NCBI GenBank assembly: GCA_000023405.1
Contig: CP001643.1
Coordinates: forward strand, 2,666,001-2,730,000
DNA length: 64,000 nt
Origin: Brachybacterium faecium DSM 4810
Lineage (GTDB): Bacteria > Actinomycetota > Actinomycetes > Actinomycetales > Dermabacteraceae
Direction: 5' to 3'
The position numbers were made by a program, and so were the translations under genes. Positions 48,591-57,852 of this stretch are shown piece after piece. Position 1 is the stretch's first letter, and each line of letters opens with the position of its first letter. Under the pieces are notes generated by a model that was not told the DNA's origin, did not search any database, and saw only the letters and a list, made by a program, of their open reading frames with translations.

Positions 48591-50297
48591 CTACACGGTG
48601 CCGCCGCGAGTTCCTCCGTGCGCGAGTGCGAGATCCCTCGCAGCGGCGGAGGCACGCTCGAGAGCGGCGTCGACCTCCGCGACGACCTGCTCGTGCGCCA
48701 CGTCCCGCACCCGGGCGGAGAGCACGCGGCGCGCCCGGGCGCGGTGCCGGGCGGCGGTGAGGGCGGCCACCGCTGCCCCGGCCACGGCGAGGAGCACGCC
48801 CGCGGCGATCCCCAGCACCACCAGCACCGTGGGCAGCGGGATCGGGATCCACAGCCCCTCGACCATCGGCATGGGCGGCGGGGGGATCCCCAGGAAGGCC
48901 AGCAGCGCGTTCAGCGCGAGCCAGCCCAGCCCCACCACCCCGGTGAGCAGCACGAGCCACTGCAGCACGTCGAGCACCGGCCACCACCAGGAGGTGGTGC
49001 CGGCGCGCAGGTCCGCGCCGGCGACCGCCTGGTCCAGGGCGCCCTCCAGCTCGTCCTCGTGCGCGCGGGCGGCGGTGCGGACGGCGGCCCGCCAGGGATC
49101 GGTGCCGCCGGCGGAGGCGTCGTCGGCGAAGCGGCGCACCCCGCCGGCGGCGCGGGCGCGGGCCGCCGCATCGGGGGCGGGCAGGGAGGTGCGTTCGAGC
49201 CCCTCCCCGTCGCGCCCCTGGCCGATGCCGAGGCGGCGCAGCGGATCGGGCCGGGCCCGGCGCAGCCAGCGCAGCGGCGGCCAGCCCACCCTCCCCGCGG
49301 CGCGGTGACGATAGGAGCCGGCGGCTGCACGGGCCACGGGCTCGACCCGCGCGGCGGTGGCCAGGTCCTCGACCAGCGCGTCGATCGCGGCGGGCGCGGA
49401 CCGTGCGGGCAGACCGGCGGGATCGGCCGCCGCACGCAGCGTCTCGGCGGCGCCCCGCACGTCGGCGCGGTGCCGGGAGGCGATCGCCGCCCGGCTGCGG
49501 GCGATCGCGAGCAGCTGCTCGCGCAGCTCCTCGATGCCCTCCCCCGCGGTCGCGGAGGCGGTCAGCACCGGGGCCTCCGCGAGCCCGTCGGCGCGGGCGA
49601 TGCCCTCGAGCGAGGCGCGCACCGCCTCCCGCTCCGGGCCGCGGATCCGGTCGATCTGGTTGAGCACGAGCACGGTGACGGCGTCGTGCCCGGCGAAGGG
49701 GCGCACGAACTCCTGGTGGAGGACGGCGTCGGCGTACTTCTGCGGGTCGGTGACCCAGACCAGCACGTCCACCAGGCCCGTCATCCGCTCGGCGGTCGCA
49801 CGGTTGTCGCGCTCGACGGAGTCGAGGTCGGGCAGGTCCAGCAGGATGATCCCGGGCGGTGTGGTCCCGCGCCGGGCGCGGCGTCCGCGGGAGGGGCTCG
49901 CGGCGGCGCGGGCGAGGGCCGCGTCGGTGCCGTCCAGGAGGTGGCGGTCCTCGACCTCGAGCCAGTCCAGCAGCGCCTCGGATCCCGGCGCGCCGAGCAC
50001 CGCCGCGACCGGTGCGGAGGTGGTGGGTCGGCGCACCGCGGCGCGGGTGATGTCCGTGCCCACGAGGGCGTTGACGAGGGAGGACTTCCCCGAGCCGGTC
50101 GCGCCGAACAGGCCGATCACGGTGTGCTCGGCGGAGAGGGCGCGGCGGCGGTCCACGCGGTCCAGCAGCGTGCGGGTCTCCTCGAGCGCTCCGGCGGGGG
50201 CGACGCCGTCGAGCGCGGCGGCGGCCCGTTCGAGGGCGTCGAGCCGTTCGGCCAGCGGGACCGGGCCCTTCCCGGCGCGGCGCAGCAGAGGGGTCAT
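48591..50297 (-). CDS. dynamin-like GTPase, second of tandem pair
   Basis: 568 residues. P-loop FGATGSGKSSLVNALVG at residues 64-80, the G3-like DLPDLDSVERDN at about 163, and G4 NQID at about 220. Two membrane helix groups lie at about residues 440-475 and 485-510 (WWWPVLDVLQWLVLLTGVVGLGWLALNALL...; TVLVVLGIAAGVLLAVAG). It resembles bacterial dynamin-like/YfjP GTPases that remodel membranes as heteromeric pairs. ATG overlaps the stop of the first GTPase gene (ATGA). Stop is TAG. Confidence 0.85.
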   Translation of the reverse strand: MTPLLRRAGKGPVPLAERLDALERAAAALDGVAPAGALEETRTLLDRVDRRRALSAEHTVIGLFGATGSGKSSLVNALVGTDITRAAVRRPTTSAPVAAVLGAPGSEALLDWLEVEDRHLLDGTDAALARAAASPSRGRRARRGTTPPGIILLDLPDLDSVERDNRATAERMTGLVDVLVWVTDPQKYADAVLHQEFVRPFAGHDAVTVLVLNQIDRIRGPEREAVRASLEGIARADGLAEAPVLTASATAGEGIEELREQLLAIARSRAAIASRHRADVRGAAETLRAAADPAGLPARSAPAAIDALVEDLATAARVEPVARAAAGSYRHRAAGRVGWPPLRWLRRARPDPLRRLGIGQGRDGEGLERTSLPAPDAAARARAAGGVRRFADDASAGGTDPWRAAVRTAARAHEDELEGALDQAVAGADLRAGTTSWWWPVLDVLQWLVLLTGVVGLGWLALNALLAFLGIPPPPMPMVEGLWIPIPLPTVLVVLGIAAGVLLAVAGAAVAALTAARHRARARRVLSARVRDVAHEQVVAEVDAALERASAAARDLALAHGGTRGGTV

Positions 50298-52048
50298 CCG
50301 TCCTCCCGGATGTCGTGGGCGAGCTGGGCGAGGGCCTCGGCGTCGGCGGCGAGCTGGGCGGCGGCGCCGGGCTCGCCGAGGGCGGCGAGGCGGTCGAGGA
50401 ACGGGCCGGAGCGGCCGGCGACCAGCGTGTCGAGACGGGTGGTGAGGCTCTCCCGGGCGGTGGCGGCCATGCGGCGCACCGCCTCGTCGCCGAAGATCGT
50501 CTCCAGCAGCTTCTGGCCGACCACGGCGGTGGCGGCGCCGGCGCCGACCTCGAGCCCGGTGGGCAGGAAGGCGGTCGAGGCGAAGACCACCACCATCAGC
50601 GCGACGCCGACGGCGTTCACGCCGAGGGACAGCAGGCGCGCCCTCGTGCGGCGGTCGGCGCCCTCGGCGCGGACCAGTTCGAGCACGTCCCCCTGCCAGG
50701 CGCGGATCTCGGCGGAGACCTCCTCGGCGTAGCCGTCCGGGAGGCGGGCGAGGTCGCTGCCCTCGGCGAGATGGCGCCCCGCCGGAGTGGCGCGCCAGGC
50801 GGCATCGGCCCGTTCCGCCCCGCGGGCGGTCTCGTCGATGACCACGTGCACGAGCCCGGTGCCGAGCGCCTGCTCGGCGGCGACGGCCGGGGCGGGCTTC
50901 CCGCTGAGCGCCTGGCCGATCCGGTCGCGGGCGCGGGTGACGAGGGTCTCGACGCCGCGGAAGAACTCGCCGGTCCCCACCACGTCCTGCCAGCGGGCGA
51001 GCACCTCGCCGCGCAGCAGCGAGCCGTCGCCGAGGGCGTCGTCGATCCGGTCGCGGGCACCGGAGAACGCGGTGACCGCCTGGTCCCGCAGCTGCTGTCG
51101 TGCGGCGTCCTGCGCGGCGGCGTGCTCGGCGATCTCGCGGGCGGAGACGACCAAGCCGTCCAGCGCCCCGGCGAGGGTGCGGCGGACGATGCGGCGACGG
51201 GCCTCGCCGTCGGCCGCGAGGGCCTCGAGGTGCCCGTGGAGCTCCGTGATCGCTGCCGGCGGGAGCATCCCCTCGTCGTCGAGCTCGGTCTCCGGGACCA
51301 GGAACAGGCGCTCCACCTCGATCCCCTGCCGCGCGAGCATGCCGCGCAGGTCCTCGGCGAGCTCCTCGGCGACGCCCTCGAGCGGGGGGATGCGGTTCAT
51401 GACCACGTCCACGGTGACGTCCCGCTCGGCGGCGGTGCGCAGCACCTCCCACGGGACGGCGTCGGCGTAGCGGTTGGCGGTGGTGACGAACAGCCACAGA
51501 TCGGCGGCGCGCAGCAGCTGCCGGGCGAGCTCGCGGTTGCCGGCCGCGACGGAGTCGATGTCCGGCGCGTCCAGCAGGGCGAGGCCCTGCGGGATGCGCT
51601 CCTCGCCGTGGAGGGCGAGGGAGGTGGCGGGGTCGACGTCGCCGGTGGTGTCCCCGGCGCCGGGCGCCTCCGGATCCCGGCCCCGGCCGGCGTGGACCCG
51701 CGCCAGGCCGGGCAGGATGCGGGTGCCGGCGAACCAGGGCTCCTCGGCGGGGTGGTGCAGCAGCACCGGCCGACGGGTGGTGGGGCGGATCGCGCCGGAA
51801 CGGCTCACAGGATGGCCCACCAGGGCGTTGACCAGCGTGGATTTCCCGGCCCCGGTGGATCCCCCGATGACCACCAGCAGCGGCGCGTCGAGCGATTCGA
51901 GGCGCGGGATGACGTGGTCGTCGAGCTGCGAGAGCGCCGCACCGGTCTCGGCACGGGCCTGCTCGGCGCCGTCGACGGGCAGCGGCAGCTCGAGGGCGCG
52001 CAGGTGCGCGGCGAAGGTGTCGAGCACCTCGGTGGTCCGATCGGTCAT
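50294..52048 (-). CDS. dynamin-like GTPase, first of tandem pair
   Basis: 584 residues. P-loop GGSTGAGKSTLVNALVG at residues 62-78, G3 DAPDIDS at 160-166, a G4-like MNRIPP at about 216, then a helical stalk-like region and a hydrophobic hairpin at about 468-510. The two genes are paralogous in layout but not in sequence detail, as in the paired actinobacterial dynamin-like proteins (for instance the Streptomyces pair acting at septa). Role here unknown; membrane remodelling at division is an inference. ATG 52046-52048 with GGGGGG upstream. Confidence 0.85.
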   Translation of the reverse strand: MTDRTTEVLDTFAAHLRALELPLPVDGAEQARAETGAALSQLDDHVIPRLESLDAPLLVVIGGSTGAGKSTLVNALVGHPVSRSGAIRPTTRRPVLLHHPAEEPWFAGTRILPGLARVHAGRGRDPEAPGAGDTTGDVDPATSLALHGEERIPQGLALLDAPDIDSVAAGNRELARQLLRAADLWLFVTTANRYADAVPWEVLRTAAERDVTVDVVMNRIPPLEGVAEELAEDLRGMLARQGIEVERLFLVPETELDDEGMLPPAAITELHGHLEALAADGEARRRIVRRTLAGALDGLVVSAREIAEHAAAQDAARQQLRDQAVTAFSGARDRIDDALGDGSLLRGEVLARWQDVVGTGEFFRGVETLVTRARDRIGQALSGKPAPAVAAEQALGTGLVHVVIDETARGAERADAAWRATPAGRHLAEGSDLARLPDGYAEEVSAEIRAWQGDVLELVRAEGADRRTRARLLSLGVNAVGVALMVVVFASTAFLPTGLEVGAGAATAVVGQKLLETIFGDEAVRRMAATARESLTTRLDTLVAGRSGPFLDRLAALGEPGAAAQLAADAEALAQLAHDIREDG

Positions 52049-52142
52049 GATCCCCCCGTCGGGTCGGGTCGATGCCCCGGCAGCAGGAGCCTCACCGCGT
52101 CATTGTGGCAGGAGCGCGGGCGGCGGGAGCGGGCAGCGCGCC

Positions 52143-53417
52143 TCAGTCGAGGAACGGATCCAGCCCCCAGTCGGGGAACGCGGCCCGACGCGCCGCCTGG
52201 ACCGCCCGGTCGAGATCGTCCTCGGGATCGAATCCCGCCTCCCAGTCCCGCACCGCGAGCGGCCGGCCCTCGCCGAAGGTGACGATCCCCGGTTCCGGGG
52301 ACAGGCCGTGCGCGGCCCGGGCCGCCTCGGCCGCGGCGAGGAAGGCCTCCGGCATCCGCTGCGCGGGGTCGAGGGGCTCCCCGGTCGCGACCGCGAGGAG
52401 ATGCGCCCAGGAGCGCGGCACCACGTCGATCACCGCGTACCCGCCGCCGCCGAGCGCGAGCCAGCGACCCTCGCACACCTCGTCCGCGAGCTCGCGCAGC
52501 AGCATCATCACCTCGCGCTGCGCCTCGAGGGTGACGGAGAGATCGGCGAGCGGATCCAGGCGGTGCGTGTCGGCGCCGTGCTGGGTGACCAGGAGCGTGG
52601 GCCGCACCGCGCGCACGAGAGCCGGGACCGTGGCGCGGATCGCGCGCACCCAGCCGTCCGCGGTGGTGCGGCGCGGCAGCGGCACGTTGATCGCGGTCCC
52701 GTCGGCGCCGGGCCCGCCGCGGTCCTGCACGAAGCCGGTGCCGGGGAAGAGCCGCTCGCCGGTCTCGTGCACGGACAGGGTGATCGCGCGCGGCTCGTCC
52801 CACAGTGCCCGCTCGACCCCGTCGCCGTGGTGGACGTCGACGTCCACGTACATCACCCGCTCCTCCCCCGCGTCGAGGGCGTGGCGGATGGCGAGCGCCG
52901 CGTCGTTGTAGACGCAGAACCCGGAGGCGCTGGCGGGTTTGGCGTGGTGGAGGCCGCCGGCGAAGTTCACGGCGCGCCGCACGCGGCCGGAGAGGATCGC
53001 GTCCACGGCGGTGAGGGAGCCGCCGGCGATGCGGGCGGCGGCGGTGTGCATGCCGGGGAAGGGCGGGACGTCGTCGCCGCCGATCCCGAAGGGCAGCAGC
53101 GCGTCGAGCTCGCGGGCGCTCAGGGCCTCCCTCGTGGTCGAGGCGCGCTGCACGGCCTCGATGTACTGCGGGTCGTGCACCTGGGCGAGCTGTGCCTCGC
53201 TCGCGACGGGGGCGTCGAGGAGCTGCACGCCGGGGCGCTCCAGCAGCCCGGCGCCGCGGGCGAGCTCGTGGGTGAGCGCGAGCCGGATCGGGGCCATGGG
53301 GTGGTACGGCCCGAAGTCGTACTCGCACAGCGCCTGGTCCCACACGATCCCGGTCGCGGCCGACGGGATGCCGCCGGCGGAGTCGGCGGAGGGCAGGGGC
53401 GGCGCAGCATCGGGCAT
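52143..53417 (-). CDS. acuC: acetoin utilization protein AcuC / class I histone-deacetylase-like enzyme
   Basis: 424-residue zinc deacetylase. MYVDVDVHHGDGVERALW carries the zinc Asp and His, THRLDPLADL with GADTH a second zinc Asp, and NFAGGLHHAKPASASGFCVYND the catalytic His pair and lid. Members deacetylate acetyl-lysine, e.g. on acetyl-CoA synthetase. The start ATG 53415-53417 is supported by TACGCT (53425-53430), which ends 7 bases before it; the very long frame upstream is antisense to trkH and not real. Confidence 0.92.
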   Translation of the reverse strand: MPDAAPPLPSADSAGGIPSAATGIVWDQALCEYDFGPYHPMAPIRLALTHELARGAGLLERPGVQLLDAPVASEAQLAQVHDPQYIEAVQRASTTREALSARELDALLPFGIGGDDVPPFPGMHTAAARIAGGSLTAVDAILSGRVRRAVNFAGGLHHAKPASASGFCVYNDAALAIRHALDAGEERVMYVDVDVHHGDGVERALWDEPRAITLSVHETGERLFPGTGFVQDRGGPGADGTAINVPLPRRTTADGWVRAIRATVPALVRAVRPTLLVTQHGADTHRLDPLADLSVTLEAQREVMMLLRELADEVCEGRWLALGGGGYAVIDVVPRSWAHLLAVATGEPLDPAQRMPEAFLAAAEAARAAHGLSPEPGIVTFGEGRPLAVRDWEAGFDPEDDLDRAVQAARRAAFPDWGLDPFLD

Positions 53418-53510
53418 GGGGCGAAGCGTACCGAGCCTTCGCCGCCCCTGCCGCACGGGACGGATCGGCGTGCCGCGGTGAGCAGGGGCTGCGCCGGCGC
53501 CGGCGGGTCG

Positions 53511-53516
53511 TAGACT
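53511..53516 (+). promoter_or_regulatory. candidate -10 element for trkH
   Basis: TAGACT, giving a leader of about 60 bases with a GAGGAG ribosome binding site before ATG 53580. No clear -35 box. Confidence 0.4.
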
Positions 53517-53579
53517 GCCGCGAACCGCGATCCGACGGTCCGCGCGGGGGCGGTCCCGCGCAGGGGGACGAGGAGCACC

Positions 53580-54995
53580 ATGAGCACACCGGGCAGGCGC
53601 GCCGTGCCGCAGCGCTCGTCCCCGCTGGGCGCGTCCCGCCGCCCGCCCGAATGGCGGGCCGCGCTGTCCTCGCTCGCCAAGCCCACCCCGGCCCGGCTCG
53701 CGCTCGGCGTGTTCACGCTGCTGATCGGAGTGTTCACCGCGCTGCTGTCCCTGCCGGCGGCGACGGCCGACGGGCAGCGCACGGCGCTGACCGATGCGCT
53801 GTTCACCTCGGTCTCCGCGATCTGCGTGACGGGGCTGGTCACCGTCGACACCGGCGCCCACTGGTCCACCTTCGGCCTCACCGTCATCATGGTCGCGATC
53901 AAGCTCGGCGGTCTGGGGCTGATGACGGTCGCCTCGCTGCTGAGCCTGTCGGTGATGCATCGGCTGGGCCTCGCCCAGCGGGTGATCACCGCGCAGGAGA
54001 CGCGGGCGGAGCGTCTCGCCGAGGTGGGCGGGGTGCTGCGGATCATCCTCATCACCTCGACCCTCTTCGAGGTGCTGACCTTCGTGGCGCTGACCCCGTA
54101 CATGGTGATCACCGAGCACGGGATCGGGCAGTCGCTGTTCCTGGGGCTGTTCTATGCGATCAGCGCCTTCAACAACGCGGGCTTCTTCCCCGAGGCGGCG
54201 GGCACCGCCCAGTACATGGCCGATCCGTTCTTCACCATCCCGATCGCGCTGGCCGTGTTCGTGGGCTCGCTGGGCTTCCCCGTGATCCTGGTGGTGGTGC
54301 GCAAGCTGCGCACGCCGCGGAAGTGGAGCGTGCACGCGAAGCTCACGCTGACCACCACGGCGCTGCTGTTCGTGCTCGGCTTCGTCGGCTTCCTGGCGCT
54401 GGAGTGGTCGAACCCCGCGACCTTCGGCGACCGGCCGTTCGGGACGAAGGTGCTGGGGGCGGTGTTCGCCGCGGTGATGCCCCGCTCGGGCGGGTTCGCG
54501 ACCATCGATGTGGGGCAGATGACCGCGGAGTCGCGCCTGCTCACGGATCTGCTGATGTTCATCGGCGGCGGCTCCGGCTCGACGGCGGGCGGCATCCGGG
54601 TGACCACCTTCGCGCTGCTGATGCTCGCGATCTTCGCCGAGGTGCGCGGCAACCCGGACGTGGAGGTGTTCGGCCGCCGCATCCCCCACGGCACGATCCG
54701 GCAGGCGATCGGGGTGCTGGTGATGAGTGCGACCACCGTGTTCCTCGCGGCCTTCCTGCTGCTGCGGATGACCCCGCACTCGCTGGACCAGACGCTGTTC
54801 GAGGTGCTCTCGGCCTTCGGCACGGTGGGGCTGTCCACCGGGATCACCGCGGCGCTTCCGGCGGAGGCCAAATGGGTGCTCATCGGGTGCATGTACGTGG
54901 GGCGGCTGGGGCCGATGACGCTGGGCGCGGCGCTCGCGGTCCGGTCCCGGCTGCGGATGATCCAGTACCCCTACGAGCGCCCGATCGTGGGCTGA
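53580..54995 (+). CDS. trkH: potassium uptake protein TrkH/KtrB family
   Basis: 471-residue K+ channel-like membrane subunit with four M1-P-M2 repeats. Filter-region sequences include SAICVTGLVTVDT, SAFNNAGFFPEAAG, MPRSGGFATIDVG and SAFGTVGLSTGIT; GGGSGSTAGGIRVTTFALL is the conserved gating loop. The short form resembles KtrB more than E. coli TrkH. ATG 53580 with GAGGAG. It works with the TrkA subunit 64 bases downstream. Confidence 0.93.
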   Translation: MSTPGRRAVPQRSSPLGASRRPPEWRAALSSLAKPTPARLALGVFTLLIGVFTALLSLPAATADGQRTALTDALFTSVSAICVTGLVTVDTGAHWSTFGLTVIMVAIKLGGLGLMTVASLLSLSVMHRLGLAQRVITAQETRAERLAEVGGVLRIILITSTLFEVLTFVALTPYMVITEHGIGQSLFLGLFYAISAFNNAGFFPEAAGTAQYMADPFFTIPIALAVFVGSLGFPVILVVVRKLRTPRKWSVHAKLTLTTTALLFVLGFVGFLALEWSNPATFGDRPFGTKVLGAVFAAVMPRSGGFATIDVGQMTAESRLLTDLLMFIGGGSGSTAGGIRVTTFALLMLAIFAEVRGNPDVEVFGRRIPHGTIRQAIGVLVMSATTVFLAAFLLLRMTPHSLDQTLFEVLSAFGTVGLSTGITAALPAEAKWVLIGCMYVGRLGPMTLGAALAVRSRLRMIQYPYERPIVG

Positions 54996-55003
54996 GGAGG
55001 ATC

Positions 55004-55009
55004 TAGACT
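55004..55009 (+). promoter_or_regulatory. candidate -10 element for trkA
   Basis: TAGACT between the trkH stop (54995) and trkA start, suggesting trkA can be transcribed apart from trkH. Confidence 0.35.
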
Positions 55010-55059
55010 GTGCCCGCCCGCTCGCGGGTCTCCTGCGAGCCCGTCCCTGAGGAGCAGAC

Positions 55060-55725
55060 ATGCCACGCACCGCGCGCGACGAGGGAGTGCTCGTCATCGG
55101 GCTCGGCCGCTTCGGCGCCTCGATCGCCTTGACGCTCGAGAAGCTGGGCACCCAGGTGCTCGCGATCGACAGCAGCGAGGAGCTCGTGCAGAAGTACTCC
55201 GGCCAGCTCACCCATGTGGTGCGGGCCGACGCCACCCAGCCCGAGGTGCTGGACCAGGTGGGTGCCGCGGACTTCTCGATCGCCGTGGTGGGGGTGGGCA
55301 CCTCGATCGAGTCCAGCGTGCTGATCGCCGCGAACCTCGTGGACCTCGGCAAGCCGGTGATCTGGGCGAAGGCGATCTCCGCCGCGCACGGCCGGATCCT
55401 GCAGCGCATCGGCTGCCATCACGTGGTCTACCCCGAGGCCGATGCGGGCAAGCGGGTCGCGCACCTGGTCAACGGGCGGCTCATGGACTTCATCGAGTTC
55501 GATGACGACTTCGCGATCGTGAAGATGCGCCCGCCGCGCGAGGTGCAGGGCAAGACCCTCGCGCAGTCCGACATCCGCCAGCGGTACGGGGTGACCGTGG
55601 TGGGCGTGAAGTCACCGGGCAAGGACTTCACCTATGCGGTGCCCGAGACGATGGTCGCCGCGCACGATCTGCTGATCGTCTCCGGCCGCACCGAGCTCAT
55701 CGAGAAGTTCTCGCACCGCGCCTGA
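55060..55725 (+). CDS. trkA: TrkA/KtrA family potassium uptake regulatory subunit
   Basis: 221 residues: the RCK_N Rossmann domain with VLVIGLGRFGASIA and the acidic nucleotide-binding AIDSSEE, then RCK_C at about residues 140-221 (GKTLAQSDIRQRYGVTVVGVK), a site that in relatives binds c-di-AMP. It gates TrkH in response to ATP/ADP or NAD(H). ATG 55060 with GAGGAG. Confidence 0.94.
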   Translation: MPRTARDEGVLVIGLGRFGASIALTLEKLGTQVLAIDSSEELVQKYSGQLTHVVRADATQPEVLDQVGAADFSIAVVGVGTSIESSVLIAANLVDLGKPVIWAKAISAAHGRILQRIGCHHVVYPEADAGKRVAHLVNGRLMDFIEFDDDFAIVKMRPPREVQGKTLAQSDIRQRYGVTVVGVKSPGKDFTYAVPETMVAAHDLLIVSGRTELIEKFSHRA

Positions 55726-55760
55726 CCCGGCACCGCTCCCCCGACGCCCCATCCCCGGCA

Positions 55761-55805
55761 CCGGCCCGGGCCCGCTCGGCGTGAGCCCGGACGGGCCCGG
55801 GCCGG
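55761..55805. terminator. hairpin between trkA and proC
   Basis: Perfect 14-bp stem CCGGCCCGGGCCCG/complement around a 17-base loop, in the 89-base gap of two converging genes. It could end both transcripts. Confidence 0.6.
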
Positions 55806-55814
55806 GCGCGGAGA

Positions 55815-56684
55815 TCAGTCCTCGGTGAGCTGCCGTGACCGCTCGGCGGCCGCGGCCATGGTCGCGGCGAGCCCCGCCCGCACGCCCTCCCGCTCGAAGG
55901 CGGCGTAGCCCTCCGCCGTGGTGCCGCCGGGGCTGCACACCCCGGCCTTCGCGAGCGCCGGATGCGTCCCGGATTCCAGGAGCATGGTCGCCGCGCCGCG
56001 GAGGGTCTGCTGCACGAGCGCATCGGCGAGGTCGCGCTTCAGCCCCTGGCGCACGGCCTCCTCGGTCATCGCCTCGATGATCGCGAAGGCGAATCCGGCC
56101 AGGGACCCGGCCGCGGCGATGAAGGCGTGCACCTGGTCCTCGGTGATGTCGACGGCGACGCCCGCGTGGGAGAACAGGGCGTGGACGAGCTCGCGCTGCG
56201 CCGCGGTGACGGCGGTGCCGCGCATCAGGCCGACGGCGCCCTCCCCGACGGAGATCGGGGTGTTCGGCATCGCGCGCACCACGGGGCTGCCCTCGGGCAG
56301 CGCCTGCTCGATCTGCGCGAGGGTGATCCCGGCGGCGAGGGAGACCACGACGGCACCGGCCGGGAGGTCTCCCCGCAGCTCGGCGACCAGGTCGAGGATC
56401 TGGTACGGCTTGACGCCGAGCACCACCACGTCGGCGTCCTCGAGTGCCTCGGTGCGCGAGGCCGCGGCGGTGGCGCCCAGCTCCGCGGCGGCGCGCTCGC
56501 TGCTGGCCGGGCCGGAGTTCGCGATGCGCAGGTGCGCGGGGCGCACCCCGGCGGCGAGGAGGGTGCGCACGACGGGGCCGCCCATGTTGCCGGCGCCGAT
56601 CACGGCCACGCGGAGGTCGGCGAGCTCGGGGCCGGCGGTCGCCTCGGCGGTCCGCTCAGGGGTCTGTGCAGTGGAATCGTCCAT
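55815..56684 (-). CDS. proC: pyrroline-5-carboxylate reductase
   Basis: 289-residue NAD(P)H enzyme for the last step of proline synthesis. Rossmann motif VAVIGAGNMGGPVV at about residues 26-39; VVVLGVKPYQI; the family signature near the C-terminus (ALVQQTLRGAATMLLESG...SPGGTTAEG). The start ATG 56682-56684 is preferred over GTG 56690 because TACCCT (56692-56697) ends 7 bases before it (leaderless). Confidence 0.95.
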   Translation of the reverse strand: MDDSTAQTPERTAEATAGPELADLRVAVIGAGNMGGPVVRTLLAAGVRPAHLRIANSGPASSERAAAELGATAAASRTEALEDADVVVLGVKPYQILDLVAELRGDLPAGAVVVSLAAGITLAQIEQALPEGSPVVRAMPNTPISVGEGAVGLMRGTAVTAAQRELVHALFSHAGVAVDITEDQVHAFIAAAGSLAGFAFAIIEAMTEEAVRQGLKRDLADALVQQTLRGAATMLLESGTHPALAKAGVCSPGGTTAEGYAAFEREGVRAGLAATMAAAAERSRQLTED

Positions 56685-56709
56685 GCCCACCAGGGTACGG
56701 GTGGCGCGC

Positions 56710-57777
56710 TCAGCGCCCGAGGGGGCCGGCCGGATCCGCCCCGGCCCCGTTCGCCGGGCCCTCGTGCCCGGGGCTCTCGGGCGCCGGGCCCTCGTGCCCG
56801 GGGCTCTCGGGCGCCGGGCCCTCCTTCGCCGCCGCCGCGGCGCGGGCTTCCGCGCGGGCCACGGTGCGCGCCTCGACGAGCACCAGCAGCTGCACGGCCA
56901 GCACTCCCGCCACCGCCAGGCCCAGCAGGAGCGGCCAGTCCGCGCCGGGCGCGTGCAGGGCTCCCGCCTCGCTCTGCCAGGGCCACAGGCTGCGCAGAGC
57001 CCCGATCATCACGCCGGCGAGGACCACCATGGTGCCGCGGTGGTGGGTGACCAGGAGGTGCCGCATCAGCCGCACGATGACGACCAGCCCCACGAACGCC
57101 CAGAGGCCGAACCAGGCGATGTATCCCAGGTCCCGTTCGTCGACCGCCTGGAGGGTGGGCTGGTAGAGGCCGATGCTCAGCAGCAGGAACGAGCCGGAGA
57201 CGCCCGGCAGCACGAGGGCGCACACCGCGATCGCCGCGGCCGGGGCCACGATCCACGGGCTGGGCTCGAGGGACGTGCTGGGCAGGGAGGTGAGCACCAC
57301 GCCTGCGACCGCGCCGGCGGCGAACAGGAGGAGCTCGGGCAGGCGCCATCTCCCGCCGGAGAGCTTCACGGGCACCAGCACGGAGCCGGCCACGAGGCCG
57401 AGGAAGAGGGCGCGCATCGTCTGCGGATGCTGCGCGACGAGGCGGCTGACGGGACCGGCGACGGTGAGCACCGCCGCGGCCATGCCGATCAGCAGCGGGA
57501 TCACCAGGATCCACGGGACGGCGCGCAGGTGGGTGCGCATCCCGGCGAGGCGGTCCGGCCCGGTGAGCAGGCGCCGCGCCGCGGCGGTCATCTCGTGGCC
57601 GGCGTCGATCAGCTCGTCGTAGATCCCGGTGACCAGCGCGACCGTGCCGCCGCTGACACCGGGCACGGTCTCGACCACGCCGATCAGGGCGCCGCGCAGC
57701 AGATTGCCGACGGGGTTGCGGTGCCGCGGGAGCACCGGGGCGCGCTGCGGGGTGGCGGTGGGAGCGGGTTCCGTCAT
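56710..57777 (-). CDS. DUF368 family membrane protein (PopT-type undecaprenyl phosphate translocase)
   Basis: 355 residues with eight to nine membrane helices and an internal duplication: VVETVPGVSGGTVALVTGIYD (about 34-54) and ALVLPGVSGSFLLLSIGLY (about 187-205). DUF368/PopT proteins recycle undecaprenyl phosphate, the lipid carrier for cell-wall synthesis, across the membrane; that is established for relatives. The tail has a duplicated decapeptide (EGPAPESPGH). TAGGCT (57785-57790) ends 7 bases before ATG 57775-57777 (leaderless). Confidence 0.88.
   Translation of the reverse strand: MTEPAPTATPQRAPVLPRHRNPVGNLLRGALIGVVETVPGVSGGTVALVTGIYDELIDAGHEMTAAARRLLTGPDRLAGMRTHLRAVPWILVIPLLIGMAAAVLTVAGPVSRLVAQHPQTMRALFLGLVAGSVLVPVKLSGGRWRLPELLLFAAGAVAGVVLTSLPSTSLEPSPWIVAPAAAIAVCALVLPGVSGSFLLLSIGLYQPTLQAVDERDLGYIAWFGLWAFVGLVVIVRLMRHLLVTHHRGTMVVLAGVMIGALRSLWPWQSEAGALHAPGADWPLLLGLAVAGVLAVQLLVLVEARTVARAEARAAAAAKEGPAPESPGHEGPAPESPGHEGPANGAGADPAGPLGR
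56752..56823 (-). repeat. 30-bp tandem repeat in the DUF368 tail
   Basis: Two identical 30-base units (56761-56790 and 56791-56820), flanked by partial copies on both sides, encode EGPAPESPGH twice. Exact identity of the copies suggests recent expansion. Confidence 0.9.
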
Positions 57778-57852
57778 GGGGGCCAGCCTACGGAGCGTTT
57801 CCTGGAAGCCCGCTCGGCTCCGTGCCCTGCCCCGCGGTCTCGGCGGGCGGGG

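Noticed and set aside
53418-53579. A c-di-AMP (ydaO-type) riboswitch before trkH
   Set aside because: The leader after the -10 box is only about 60 bases, too short for that riboswitch, and the conserved core is absent.
53418-55409. Upstream extension of the AcuC frame to more than 1,000 residues
   Set aside because: The extra part is antisense to trkH/trkA; the deacetylase starts normally at 53417 with a -10 box 7 bases upstream.
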